Made by a program: the position numbers and the translations under genes
Part shown: in pieces, positions 47,999 through 56,971 of the stretch
Numbering within the stretch: position 1 is the stretch's first letter
Layout of the letters: the number at the start of each line of letters is the position of its first letter
The notes under the pieces: model-generated
Database searches by the model: none
Seen by the model: only the letters and a program-made list of their open reading frames with translations
Told to the model about the DNA's origin: nothing
Assembly: GCF_002608565.1 (NCBI RefSeq)
Contig: NZ_LIXM01000005.1
Span: forward strand, 124,001-188,000
Direction of reading: 5' to 3'
From: Vibrio sp. PID17_43
Lineage (GTDB): Bacteria > Pseudomonadota > Gammaproteobacteria > Enterobacterales > Vibrionaceae
Length of the DNA stretch: 64,000 nucleotides

Positions 47999-50209
47999 AT
48001 GGAACGTTCTCTAAGTGATACGTTTAAAAAAATAAATGAACAAACTTTACTTTTACCTGATTTCCAACGAGATTACAAATGGAGTGGCGCAAAGCAACAA
48101 AGTTTACTTGCTTCAATCATGCTCAAGTTTCCTGTAGGTAGCTCTCTAATATTGGAAGGTCAGTCCGATGACTTTGCTTTACGAAAGATAGGAGAAACTG
48201 TTCAGCATACTTTGAGTGGATCAGATGCATGTGAATATTTGCTTGATGGGCAACAAAGAACTACCACATTATATAATGCATTTAATGACGTATTTGATTT
48301 TTCTAAGTTTAGTGACCAGGCAGCATTGTCGGAATTTGTGTCTAAAAAAGCAAACCCAATGAAAGTTCGTTGGTTTCTCCGTGTACCGGTAGTAGGTAAA
48401 GCGAATGAGAACGTTACAGATATATTTAATGCAACGAAAGTATTGTTTGATAAAGATGGACTAGATCATTTTGAACCTAATGATATTTTCGATATTTTTA
48501 GCTGTGAAACTTTCAATGAAAAAAACAGCAAGGGCGTGTCTAAGTGGTTTTCACCTTACTACCAGTTGAAAGCGTTTGAGAGTGGAAAGACAAAGCCGCA
48601 AGTGATTACTCAGTTTGTTAATGACTGTATCGAACATGGTATGATTCCTTTGTTTATGGTTGGCAGCAAGCCCATAGTAGTTAATCGAATCCTTGAAGGG
48701 ATAGCTGAAGTAAATATGCAAGCTATTCGAGATAAGCACGAAGAAAACTTTATTTTTATCAAAGAAACTTACGATTTTGCTCAGATATTTGATGGCCTTG
48801 AAACGTTTGAAGATTTTGAAGATAACGGTATGATTTATGCCGAAGAGATAGAGAAGATATTTGCCACTTGCAAGAGCGAGTGGAAAAACAATGTTTCAAA
48901 CTACTTGGTTAGAGATATCTTTGGCGATTATCAGCTTAATAGTTTGGTTACGAATGATATTCGTCGTGCCATACCTATTTTCTGTCATTTAAATGACGGC
49001 GGTATGAAGCTTGATGATTTTGATCTGGTGTCTGCAAAAGTTGCCAAAAGAGTCGCAGATGATAAGACCACATACTCATTGAGTTCAATTATTCGTTCGA
49101 TGTTTGCCAACCCCGTTAAACTCTGCCCATCTTTGGCTCACGATTGCGATGCGAATGGATACCTCTATTTAAATGAACTGGATAGTTTGTCAGATGGCCT
49201 ACCATCAGGGTATTTATCTAAATCTATCCTAGCTATTTGTACAGCTATGGCTCGCCGTGAGATTGAGCTAGAGGCAGGTAATAGCTTTGAAATCAAGAAA
49301 AAAGATACCAGTTCTAAAACACTCTTGAGTTTGGACACTGAAATCATACGTAAGTATATTGAACGTGCCACCCTAGCAGTACAGCGTGCTTACGCATTTT
49401 TATTGATACGTTGTGGTGTTTATAACTCTAATAAATTGCACTACAAGCTAATGATCCAGCCGATTGCGTATGTTTTTGCCGATGATCAGTTTTGGGAAGA
49501 TCCTGCTGCACATAAAAAAGTAGAGTTTTGGTACTGGACAAGTGCTTTTTCTGGCCGATATTTATATGATCAAAGTGCCGTCGTGATTGATGATATCAAT
49601 CAATTATATAGCTGGGTAGCACATGGAAATGGTACTGAAATATTAGATAGAGAAGATCAGGTTTTCCAAGATGATAAGTACGCCTCAAAAGCACTACTGA
49701 TGCAGGAACTCAATGAGTTCCCGAAAGAGGGCATACATAATCTTATTTTGCAGTATGTTTTGAGTGTCACGCCCAGCTTTGACTTGCTCGCTACAGAAAC
49801 AAAACAATTGAAATCTTATAGGGTTAATGACAGGAACGAAGTTGTTCTATGGGAAATGAATGCTTCTGGTGGATTAAATGATCATCACATTATTCCCCTG
49901 GGTTCAGTTAAAGGATTAAGTCAGAAAACAGAGGAAATCCGTCAAGACCCTAACCATATCCTTAACAGCCCATTAAACCGTGTACTTATTTCAGGTGCTG
50001 CGAACAATGTGATTAGCTCTATGGATCCTTCGCGATACTTTGAAGATATTCCACAGAACAAGATTGTTATGAAGTCTCTCTTAATCGGTGACTCGTTTGG
50101 TGGGATCTCGACGGCTTCAACAAAAGAGGATATCAAGAAAGCATTGTCTGAGCGTTTTGACATTCTCGAGCAGTCGGTTAAAGAACGCCTCTTGAGTCTT
50201 CGTGTTTAG
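47999..50209 (+). CDS. DUF262/DUF1524 (GmrSD/SspE-like) restriction protein
   Basis: A 736-aa protein. The N-terminal DUF262 domain has LLLPDFQRDYKWSG (17-30), and the nucleotide-binding motif DGQQR at 83-87; the C-terminus has DHHIIPLGS (628-636) with NSPLNRVLIS, matching the DUF1524 His-Asn endonuclease core. This layout is that of SspE, which senses phosphorothioate DNA and nicks phage DNA, and of BrxU/GmrSD type IV enzymes. ATG 47999 is chosen because AAGG lies 8 bases upstream; an ATG at 47945 lacks one. It ends at a terminator, so it is separate from the BREX operon behind it. Confidence 0.88.
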   Translation: MERSLSDTFKKINEQTLLLPDFQRDYKWSGAKQQSLLASIMLKFPVGSSLILEGQSDDFALRKIGETVQHTLSGSDACEYLLDGQQRTTTLYNAFNDVFDFSKFSDQAALSEFVSKKANPMKVRWFLRVPVVGKANENVTDIFNATKVLFDKDGLDHFEPNDIFDIFSCETFNEKNSKGVSKWFSPYYQLKAFESGKTKPQVITQFVNDCIEHGMIPLFMVGSKPIVVNRILEGIAEVNMQAIRDKHEENFIFIKETYDFAQIFDGLETFEDFEDNGMIYAEEIEKIFATCKSEWKNNVSNYLVRDIFGDYQLNSLVTNDIRRAIPIFCHLNDGGMKLDDFDLVSAKVAKRVADDKTTYSLSSIIRSMFANPVKLCPSLAHDCDANGYLYLNELDSLSDGLPSGYLSKSILAICTAMARREIELEAGNSFEIKKKDTSSKTLLSLDTEIIRKYIERATLAVQRAYAFLLIRCGVYNSNKLHYKLMIQPIAYVFADDQFWEDPAAHKKVEFWYWTSAFSGRYLYDQSAVVIDDINQLYSWVAHGNGTEILDREDQVFQDDKYASKALLMQELNEFPKEGIHNLILQYVLSVTPSFDLLATETKQLKSYRVNDRNEVVLWEMNASGGLNDHHIIPLGSVKGLSQKTEEIRQDPNHILNSPLNRVLISGAANNVISSMDPSRYFEDIPQNKIVMKSLLIGDSFGGISTASTKEDIKKALSERFDILEQSVKERLLSLRV

Positions 50210-50244
50210 TTTATGAACGTTGACTTAGGTGTAAGAATGTGATG

Positions 50245-50275
50245 AGGCTCTTTGTGTCATATAAAGAGCCTTTTA
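50245..50275 (+). terminator. Terminator between the DUF262 gene and the BREX operon
   Basis: AGGCTCTTT (50245-50253) pairs with AAAGAGCCT (50263-50271) around a 9-base loop, then TTT. Confidence 0.75.
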
Positions 50276-50418
50276 AATTGTCAGCTCTAAATCTATAACT
50301 AGAGTGATTTGGTGGTCATTCATACGCAATAAGATTAAAAAATATGTGCCATTGAAACAGTGATTGTTAGTGAACGTGTGATAAAATGGACCGCTATTTT
50401 TGTATTGATTAAAAAATT

Positions 50419-51411
50419 ATGTACGATAAAAGATTCTCAGGGCATCAATCATTCCCACTCCGTAAAGGCTGGTTGCATAAGTACTATAAGATTGTTGACA
50501 AAGGCGTCGATGATGTATCAAAACTTGAAGTTGAAGATCTCGCAGTTAAATGGGGTGTCGGCAAAAACATGGTCGACGCAATCAAGTACTGGGCAGACGC
50601 TATTGGGATCGGAAATCCTGAAAAAAATAAGCTAAGCACAGGTGCTTCCGAAGAAATGCTTAGTTCTTGGGATATCTACTGGACCCTAAATCAAAATGAC
50701 TCATACATGGTCCATCGTTCTACCTTGTGGCTCACTCATTGGTTATTGTGCCGTGATACGTCAGTTATAACCTCATACCGGTATTTCTTTAGTTTCTACA
50801 GTGGGCTTACTGTTTCGAAAGACTCCTTATACGCCGCCATGGAAGAATCATTTGAGCGACGAAACTTATTTCCGAGTTTAACTAAGAAAAATGATTCAAT
50901 TAGCTATTTAACATTGGATGCTGAAGCATCGATGAAAAAAGATATCAATGTCTTTTTTCAGATGTATTCATCTAGAAAAAACACCAAAAAGAAAGACCAA
51001 GAAGATTGCTTATTGGCTATGTTTACTGAGCTCGAATTACTTAAAGAGCTTGGAGGACAAAAAGATACATGGGTATGCGAACTTGATGAAAGGGTGTCAT
51101 TGAGTGATGATGTCTTCAGTTTCTGTCTACTTGATTACATAACTCGAAATTACACAGACACAACATCGAATACTATTCCATTAAATGACCTGATCTACGG
51201 TGAGGGTAGCCCTGGCAGAGTATTTCGTATGTCAGAAAAAGAAATCGAGAATAGACTCGAAGTTATGAAAAAAAGCAAAACGTTTGAAGGCAAGCTACTG
51301 TTTGATAACTCTAGAGGGTCAAGAAGTATTATCATTAAAGACCAAACTCTTGTTGAGCTAAAGGCTGTTCGTGGATTGTTGGATAAGGTATACAAAAAGC
51401 ATGTTAAGTAA
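50419..51411 (+). CDS. DUF4007 family protein
   Basis: A 330-aa protein. It begins with the DUF4007 hallmark RFSGHQSFPLRKGWL, followed by WGVGKNMVDAIKYWADAIGI (45-64) and STLWLTHWLLC. DUF4007 genes sit in phosphorothioation-type (Dnd/Ssp) and PAPS-reductase defence loci; the biochemical role is unknown, though the middle looks DNA-binding. No clear ribosome site precedes the ATG. It opens the long operon; the next gene overlaps by 11 bases. Confidence 0.82.
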   Translation: MYDKRFSGHQSFPLRKGWLHKYYKIVDKGVDDVSKLEVEDLAVKWGVGKNMVDAIKYWADAIGIGNPEKNKLSTGASEEMLSSWDIYWTLNQNDSYMVHRSTLWLTHWLLCRDTSVITSYRYFFSFYSGLTVSKDSLYAAMEESFERRNLFPSLTKKNDSISYLTLDAEASMKKDINVFFQMYSSRKNTKKKDQEDCLLAMFTELELLKELGGQKDTWVCELDERVSLSDDVFSFCLLDYITRNYTDTTSNTIPLNDLIYGEGSPGRVFRMSEKEIENRLEVMKKSKTFEGKLLFDNSRGSRSIIIKDQTLVELKAVRGLLDKVYKKHVK

Positions 51412-54400
51412 AAAGATTGAACTAAAAGATACATACCTTAAGTCAGCGCGAGTTGATTCAGATCTATCAAAAAACTTTATTCAAGATATTGTTTACCATG
51501 GTACAGCTGAGCACACTCTAAATACGATATTTAAAAGCTTTAAATCGAAGCGACGTGCATTCACTGTAACAGGCCCCTACGGTTCTGGTAAATCAACCAT
51601 CGCGTTATTATTGTCAGCCTTGTTAGAGCGCGATAAGGAAATACGCGAATTAGCTCTCGCAAAAGTTGGTTCTGGTACTAAAAAAATACTGACTGAAAAT
51701 ATACCACTAAATAACGGTTGGTTGGTGGTTAAATTTGTTGGTGACTTTGAGGATCCTTTAACTACAGTATCTAAAGCTGTAATTAATGAGGCAAATAGGA
51801 ATAGTCTTCCACTATTAAACACAGAGTTACCGAGGACTAGTGCTCAACTCAAAATTTTGCTCCAAGACTTATCAAAACAAGCATCTAAATCGTTTGACGG
51901 CATTCTATTTATTTTCGATGAAATGGGTAAGGCACTTGATTACCTAAATAACAAAAAAATGGACTTACAGGTTTTTCAAGAGCTTGCCGAGTACGTTGAA
52001 CGCTCTGGTAGTGACAGTGATTCAGTCCCGATGATTCTGACGGGGTATATGCACCAACGTTTCAGCGGTTATGCGCACGCTTTAAGTAAGATGCAAAAAG
52101 ATGAATGGGCTAAGGTTCAAGGTAGATTCGAAGATATTCAGTTTAATGTGTCAAGCCTTGAAACGATCGAGTTATTATCAAACTCTATCCACCAATGTGA
52201 CGAATTAAATTATGAAGAGGCGATGGCAGGCTCACTCCAAGAGCTTGAAAAGCAAGGTATTAGCTATCTAGATAAAGTCAAAATGTATAGCTGCTACCCG
52301 CTTCATCCGGTTGTTGCTTTGCTTTTGGGTGAAGTATCTAAGCGTCAATTTGGTCAAAATGAACGTAGTGTGTTTAACTTCCTTCTGTCTCGAGAGAGAT
52401 TTGGTTTGAAAGATTGGTTGGAAAATCAAACGACTCTTAATTTATATCGAGCTTATGATCTCTTTAACTATCTAGAGACTAATTTTGAACATATCATTAT
52501 TGGTAGTAGTGATGGTAGGGCCTGGGCTGCATCTGAACATGCACTTGTTGAAGCTAGGAAGAGTAATCAAAGATTTGAAGACGGTCTTGAAGCAAATATA
52601 GTTAAAACTATTTCATTGCTGAATATTTTCGCAAATCGAATAGGCATTAGGGCCGATTTAGGCATGATACATGCCCTGTTAGGCGACACGGTGAACGAAA
52701 AAATGATTCGTGAATCGCTTGAAAGTCTGGTTGACAAAAAGCTCATTGTAAAGCGGATTTCAGGGGAATATGAAATATTTCATGGTAGTGATCTTAATCT
52801 AGACGCAGAAGAGCAAAAATTCATAGAAGCAAACCCAGAGGATGTAAGTTGGCAAAAATATTTATCCGAAGGTCTTTCAAACGTATTTGCTGCAAGAGTG
52901 TATCATGAAAAGGGATGCATTCGCTGGATGGGCAAGAAAGTTCATTTTGGATCGACGCCAGAAAGCTTTGATAAACCACTATGCGACCAATCCTATTTTT
53001 CTGAATTTGTCATTTTGATGAAAGGCGATGCTAGTACATTCTCGAATAAATTCCCAAATATTGTTTTTGGTCAAATTGATGACGCAATTGGCGCGGATTT
53101 AGAATATGCAGCAAAGCGCTTAGCTGCATTGCATCATGTAGAGCTTATCTATAAAACTTTATTGCAGCAACCGTCGTCTAGTTCAGCTAGACAAGAGGTT
53201 GACGAGAGAAAACACGCCCTGAAAGTGACGTTAGATAAGCAGGTCGATGTACTCTTTAATTCAGCAAGTTGGTATGTAAATTCAAATGATAAAATTGTAC
53301 AACCACAAGGAGAGTTAATTGAGATTGCTTCTTGGCTGGCAGGCGACGAGATCTTCGATGAAACACCAGCAATTTTTAATGAGTTAGTTAATAGAGCAAC
53401 GCCTTCAGCTGCTGCAGTAGCAGCAAGAAATAAACTAATGAGAGCAATGGTGTATGAGTCAACTGAAGCACATCTAGCAATTGACGGTTTTCCTGCAGAA
53501 AAAGGTCTCTATTTGTCTTTGTTGCAAAACACGGGACTACACCGCTTGGATGCTCAATCAGGAATTTATGGATTTGTAAAAAGTTCCGTGAGTGATGAAC
53601 TAGCAGCATTGTGGGAGCAAACACACAAGCTCCTTGCTGATAGTGAGAATAGAGTTACAGTGGCAGAACTATACCAGGAGTGGAGTAAAACTCCATTTGG
53701 TATTTCTAACGGTTTGTCGCCTGTCCTGCTTCTTGCGTTTATGTTATCTAATGAAGGTAGTCTCGCATTTTATGACAAGGACTCGACGGGGCAGTTTATG
53801 TTTATTACAGGACCAGATGAAGAATTCATCAACAAGATGATCAAGCGCCCGCAAGAGGTAGCAATTAAGTCTGTTCAAATAAACGCTCTAGAAAACAACC
53901 TGATCTCTGCAATAGGCAGAGCGCTAGATGTCGAAGGAGAAGTCACGGGTAAAGACACGGTTCTATCTCTAGCAAAGTCCATTGTTCGTTCGGTACATCT
54001 GCTTTCGCCTTTTACGAAAAATACCCGCAAGCTTTCTAAGAGCACATTGCAGTTTAGAGATTTGGCTTTAAAAGCGAGTGATCCACATCAGTTTGTTATT
54101 GAGGGTATCCCACAAATCTTTGGTAACCCTGAGACTTTAGAGCAAAATGTTGCGGACACTCTTATTGAGCTTAGATCCGCACATGCAGAAATGTTATCTA
54201 AATTTGACACCAACGTTCGAGTTGCGTTTGGAAATAGAGACTTAAACGAATTATATAAGCAAGCAATAGAGATTTATCAGTTTACAACTGATCCCGGATT
54301 GAAGACATTTACTGAACGGCTGTCTGAATGGGCTACTGATCATAACTCCGGCGTAAAAATATCAGGATTGTTTTCAGCCTTGTCACTTACTGCTGAGCGT

Positions 54401-54640
54401 AACTGGAATGATAAAGCTGTTGACAAAGCGTTGGAAAGGCTAACAACATTTGCAAGTCGATTTGAGCAATTGTCAGATATAATGCAAATGAATAGTTATG
54501 CGGATAACACAGATTTAATTGAAAAAGACCACAGTGAAGAGTTAAGAAAACTTCAGACAACCATCGGTGCCCTATCTCGAAGAGAGCAGACCGTTATTTT
54601 ACAAAAGCACTTAGACGCTATTTTTAAAGAAAATGACTAG
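51401..54640 (+). CDS. Large P-loop ATPase of the DUF4007-PAPS reductase module
   Basis: A 1079-aa protein. Walker A GPYGSGKST is at residues 58-66 and Walker B FIFDEMGK at 170-177; the rest has no known domain but is largely helical. It resembles BrxC in order of motifs and size, and may be a second BrxC-like AAA+ motor. ATG 51401 is chosen since it overlaps the DUF4007 stop by 11 bases; the frame extends 10 codons upstream inside that gene. It overlaps the PAPS reductase gene by 8 bases. Confidence 0.75.
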   Translation: MLSKKIELKDTYLKSARVDSDLSKNFIQDIVYHGTAEHTLNTIFKSFKSKRRAFTVTGPYGSGKSTIALLLSALLERDKEIRELALAKVGSGTKKILTENIPLNNGWLVVKFVGDFEDPLTTVSKAVINEANRNSLPLLNTELPRTSAQLKILLQDLSKQASKSFDGILFIFDEMGKALDYLNNKKMDLQVFQELAEYVERSGSDSDSVPMILTGYMHQRFSGYAHALSKMQKDEWAKVQGRFEDIQFNVSSLETIELLSNSIHQCDELNYEEAMAGSLQELEKQGISYLDKVKMYSCYPLHPVVALLLGEVSKRQFGQNERSVFNFLLSRERFGLKDWLENQTTLNLYRAYDLFNYLETNFEHIIIGSSDGRAWAASEHALVEARKSNQRFEDGLEANIVKTISLLNIFANRIGIRADLGMIHALLGDTVNEKMIRESLESLVDKKLIVKRISGEYEIFHGSDLNLDAEEQKFIEANPEDVSWQKYLSEGLSNVFAARVYHEKGCIRWMGKKVHFGSTPESFDKPLCDQSYFSEFVILMKGDASTFSNKFPNIVFGQIDDAIGADLEYAAKRLAALHHVELIYKTLLQQPSSSSARQEVDERKHALKVTLDKQVDVLFNSASWYVNSNDKIVQPQGELIEIASWLAGDEIFDETPAIFNELVNRATPSAAAVAARNKLMRAMVYESTEAHLAIDGFPAEKGLYLSLLQNTGLHRLDAQSGIYGFVKSSVSDELAALWEQTHKLLADSENRVTVAELYQEWSKTPFGISNGLSPVLLLAFMLSNEGSLAFYDKDSTGQFMFITGPDEEFINKMIKRPQEVAIKSVQINALENNLISAIGRALDVEGEVTGKDTVLSLAKSIVRSVHLLSPFTKNTRKLSKSTLQFRDLALKASDPHQFVIEGIPQIFGNPETLEQNVADTLIELRSAHAEMLSKFDTNVRVAFGNRDLNELYKQAIEIYQFTTDPGLKTFTERLSEWATDHNSGVKISGLFSALSLTAERNWNDKAVDKALERLTTFASRFEQLSDIMQMNSYADNTDLIEKDHSEELRKLQTTIGALSRREQTVILQKHLDAIFKEND

Positions 54641-55598
54641 AAAAAACAATAAAGAATTGCATGTATTAGGCTTGTCAGGTGGCAAAGATAGCGCTGCGTT
54701 AGCGATGTATATGCGTGACAATTATCCTGATATTGAAATGACTTATTACTTCACAGATACAGGCAAGGAGTTGCCTGAGGTCAAGCAATTTATCAATCGC
54801 TTAGAAGGGTATCTTGGCAAAAAAATTATTGACCCTTGGGACGAAGTTCAAGCTGATGCGGGTAACACTACGGTCAGGGAAAAGAAAGACTTTGATTATT
54901 GGCTTAAACAACATAATAACTATTTACCGTCTCCACAGGCACGGTGGTGTACTATCCAAATGAAGTTAGTTCCATTTGAAAAATGGATCCAGAAATATTT
55001 GGATGATGGGTATAAAGTGTTTTCATATGTGGGTATTCGACATGATGAGCCACTAAGAACCGGGTATGAAGCAACCTCAAACCGCAATATTGAAACGGTT
55101 ATGCCGTTCAGAAATGATGGTTTGGTGAGGCAGGATATTCTAGATATTTTGCAAAATGCTGATTTATTCCATGATACAGATGAAGCGATAAATAATCCAG
55201 AGTCATCACAAGCTAAGGGGTTGCCTGGATATTACGATTGGCGCTCAAGAAGTGGGTGTACTTTTTGCTTTTATCAGAGAAAGATTGAATGGGTTCGATT
55301 ACTTGAAGAACACCCAAAATCATTCGAAGAAGCAGAAAACTATGAGAAGAAAGAAGAAGACAAAAGAGTGGATGGTACTTTTTATTGGTTAGGCAAAGGG
55401 ACACCATTGTCAAGTATCAGAGACACCAAACGTCGCGAAGAAATCATCGCTAATCATGAAGCGAAGCGACAAAGATTTATAAAGAAACGTAGAATCAATG
55501 TACTTCAAGTTGACGTCGCTGATATTGATAGGGATTTCATGGATGAAATTTACGATGAACAAGAAGGCGGCGGTGCCTGCGTAACGTGTTATAAATAG
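54633..55598 (+). CDS. brxP: PAPS reductase family protein BrxP
   Basis: A 321-aa PAPS reductase-like protein with an intact PP-loop SGGKDS (15-20). It has FTDTGKELPEV, ARWCTIQMKLVPFEKWI (Cys106), GCTFCFYQRKIEW (Cys209, Cys212) and a Cys-rich tail CVTC (316-319), giving ligands for a [4Fe-4S] cluster as in DndC. In BREX type 4 such a protein takes the place of the PglX methyltransferase. It overlaps the ATPase gene by 8 bases. The paralogue at 46916 has a damaged PP-loop. An activity in modifying DNA is inferred from related systems, not shown. Confidence 0.85.
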   Translation: MTRKNNKELHVLGLSGGKDSAALAMYMRDNYPDIEMTYYFTDTGKELPEVKQFINRLEGYLGKKIIDPWDEVQADAGNTTVREKKDFDYWLKQHNNYLPSPQARWCTIQMKLVPFEKWIQKYLDDGYKVFSYVGIRHDEPLRTGYEATSNRNIETVMPFRNDGLVRQDILDILQNADLFHDTDEAINNPESSQAKGLPGYYDWRSRSGCTFCFYQRKIEWVRLLEEHPKSFEEAENYEKKEEDKRVDGTFYWLGKGTPLSSIRDTKRREEIIANHEAKRQRFIKKRRINVLQVDVADIDRDFMDEIYDEQEGGGACVTCYK

Positions 55599-55618
55599 TT
55601 TAATTGGCAAGGTGACAA

Positions 55619-56491
55619 ATGGCTTTAATAAATAACGCAACGTTTTGTTTACAAACGTCAGATATTGTAACTGCAACTAAAAAACTCAAGCAAAATCCCA
55701 ACTTTTTTGAGAAACAAAATTTGGAAAATGCGATGTTAGAGCTGTGCCGCGGGGCAAATTATGTTCCCGCTGTTAAGGCATGGATGCAGAGTGCTTCACT
55801 CCTAGGTCAAGGCAAGCACGCAAGTCTCACTGAGTATGCGCTTGAAATTATGGATCATGACCCAGATTTTGAGAAAGCAAATACCTGGTGGGCGATTCAC
55901 TTATTGTTATGTATATCTGAAGATGCATCGCCTTATCCAGAATTTTTTATGGCATTAGAACCTGCTTCTAGCTCACTTGTATTGCAAAAAGATCATGAAA
56001 AAGTTGTCATGGACTTGGTGCAATCTAAAGAGGTCGCTCGTGGGAATGGCGAAGTATCAGAGACCTCAATAACGAAGAACTATGCAGGTGTCACAACCAG
56101 TTTTAATTTAGAGCCAAATCGACCGCTTTCCCAATTAGGCTTTATCGATTTGGTTTACAAATCTCAAACAAAGAGTTTTAAAAGGATCAGTGTCGTACCA
56201 TCTGATGCAACCTTTATGTTCGCGTTATCACTCTTTAAGATTAAGTACTTTCCTACTAGCGTGACCATTGATTTTAAACAATTGGCAGATGCAGGGTTGC
56301 ACTACTTTTTGGGCTGTCCTAAGTCCTGGTTAGCGGAGAAAGCAAGATCGCTGAGCAATAATGACTATTGGAGTGACTACATTAGCTATACAACAGCACT
56401 TAATATCGATTCTCTTGAAATTAAACGTACGTGTATTCCTAAAAGTATGCTTAAACACATGCTTTTAGAAAGCTCTGATGGGTGGTTATAG
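55619..56491 (+). CDS. Second DUF4007-like protein
   Basis: A 290-aa protein. The segment CRGANYVPAVKAWMQSASLL (43-62), then LTEYALEIMDHDPDFEKANTWWAIHLLLC (as spaced blocks 70-98), lines up with the DUF4007 core of the gene at 50419, including the Trp-Trp-Leu-His feature. The N-terminal FSGHQSFPLR hallmark is replaced by FCLQTSDIV, so it is a diverged copy. It starts 20 bases after brxP and ends directly against the next ATG. It looks like the DUF4007 partner of the BrxC ATPase, as 50419 is of the ATPase at 51401. Confidence 0.6.
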   Translation: MALINNATFCLQTSDIVTATKKLKQNPNFFEKQNLENAMLELCRGANYVPAVKAWMQSASLLGQGKHASLTEYALEIMDHDPDFEKANTWWAIHLLLCISEDASPYPEFFMALEPASSSLVLQKDHEKVVMDLVQSKEVARGNGEVSETSITKNYAGVTTSFNLEPNRPLSQLGFIDLVYKSQTKSFKRISVVPSDATFMFALSLFKIKYFPTSVTIDFKQLADAGLHYFLGCPKSWLAEKARSLSNNDYWSDYISYTTALNIDSLEIKRTCIPKSMLKHMLLESSDGWL

Positions 56492-56971
56492 ATGAGTAGA
56501 GATGTGGCTAATATTTATAAATTTTTAGCTTCTCAGTCTTGCCAAATCAAAAATCGATATAGAACAACAATTATTAGAACAAGTAACTTTAAAAAAGGCG
56601 CTGAATTATTTGAGGCCATAAAAGTTCAATTTCCTAATTATGTTGTTTGGGATGGTTTTGATACGTCTGATGAACGCTTTGACTTAAGGGCAAACGAACT
56701 TATCAATAAAATAAATTCATCTGAAGATGATGGAATTATATTTTATATGCCTGAAGAGTGGCAGATTATGTGGGGTATGAGTTCGAAAAGAATGTTTATG
56801 TCGGCATTGTCAATGCTGTCAGGAAACGTGCCACACATGATTTTAATCTGCAAAGCAAGTGATGAGTTTATATCAATAAATAGACAGTACTTTAAATTAA
56901 TCAAAGCGGTAGATAATGAAGTGGACATTTTTGTTCCGCAACGAGTTGAAGCGAAATATGGGGCAATCTAA
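56492..56971 (+). CDS. Unknown BREX-operon protein (159 aa)
   Basis: A 159-aa protein with a mixed alpha/beta pattern: RYRTTIIRTSNFKK, DGIIFYMPEEWQIMW, HMILICKAS and VDIFVPQRVEAK resemble strands of a small Rossmann-like fold with no Walker A. I do not recognise a family. Its size and place before brxC recall BrxB of type 1 BREX, but no signature proves this. It abuts the upstream stop (no gap) and shares one base with the brxC start, so it is made with them. Confidence 0.65.
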   Translation: MSRDVANIYKFLASQSCQIKNRYRTTIIRTSNFKKGAELFEAIKVQFPNYVVWDGFDTSDERFDLRANELINKINSSEDDGIIFYMPEEWQIMWGMSSKRMFMSALSMLSGNVPHMILICKASDEFISINRQYFKLIKAVDNEVDIFVPQRVEAKYGAI

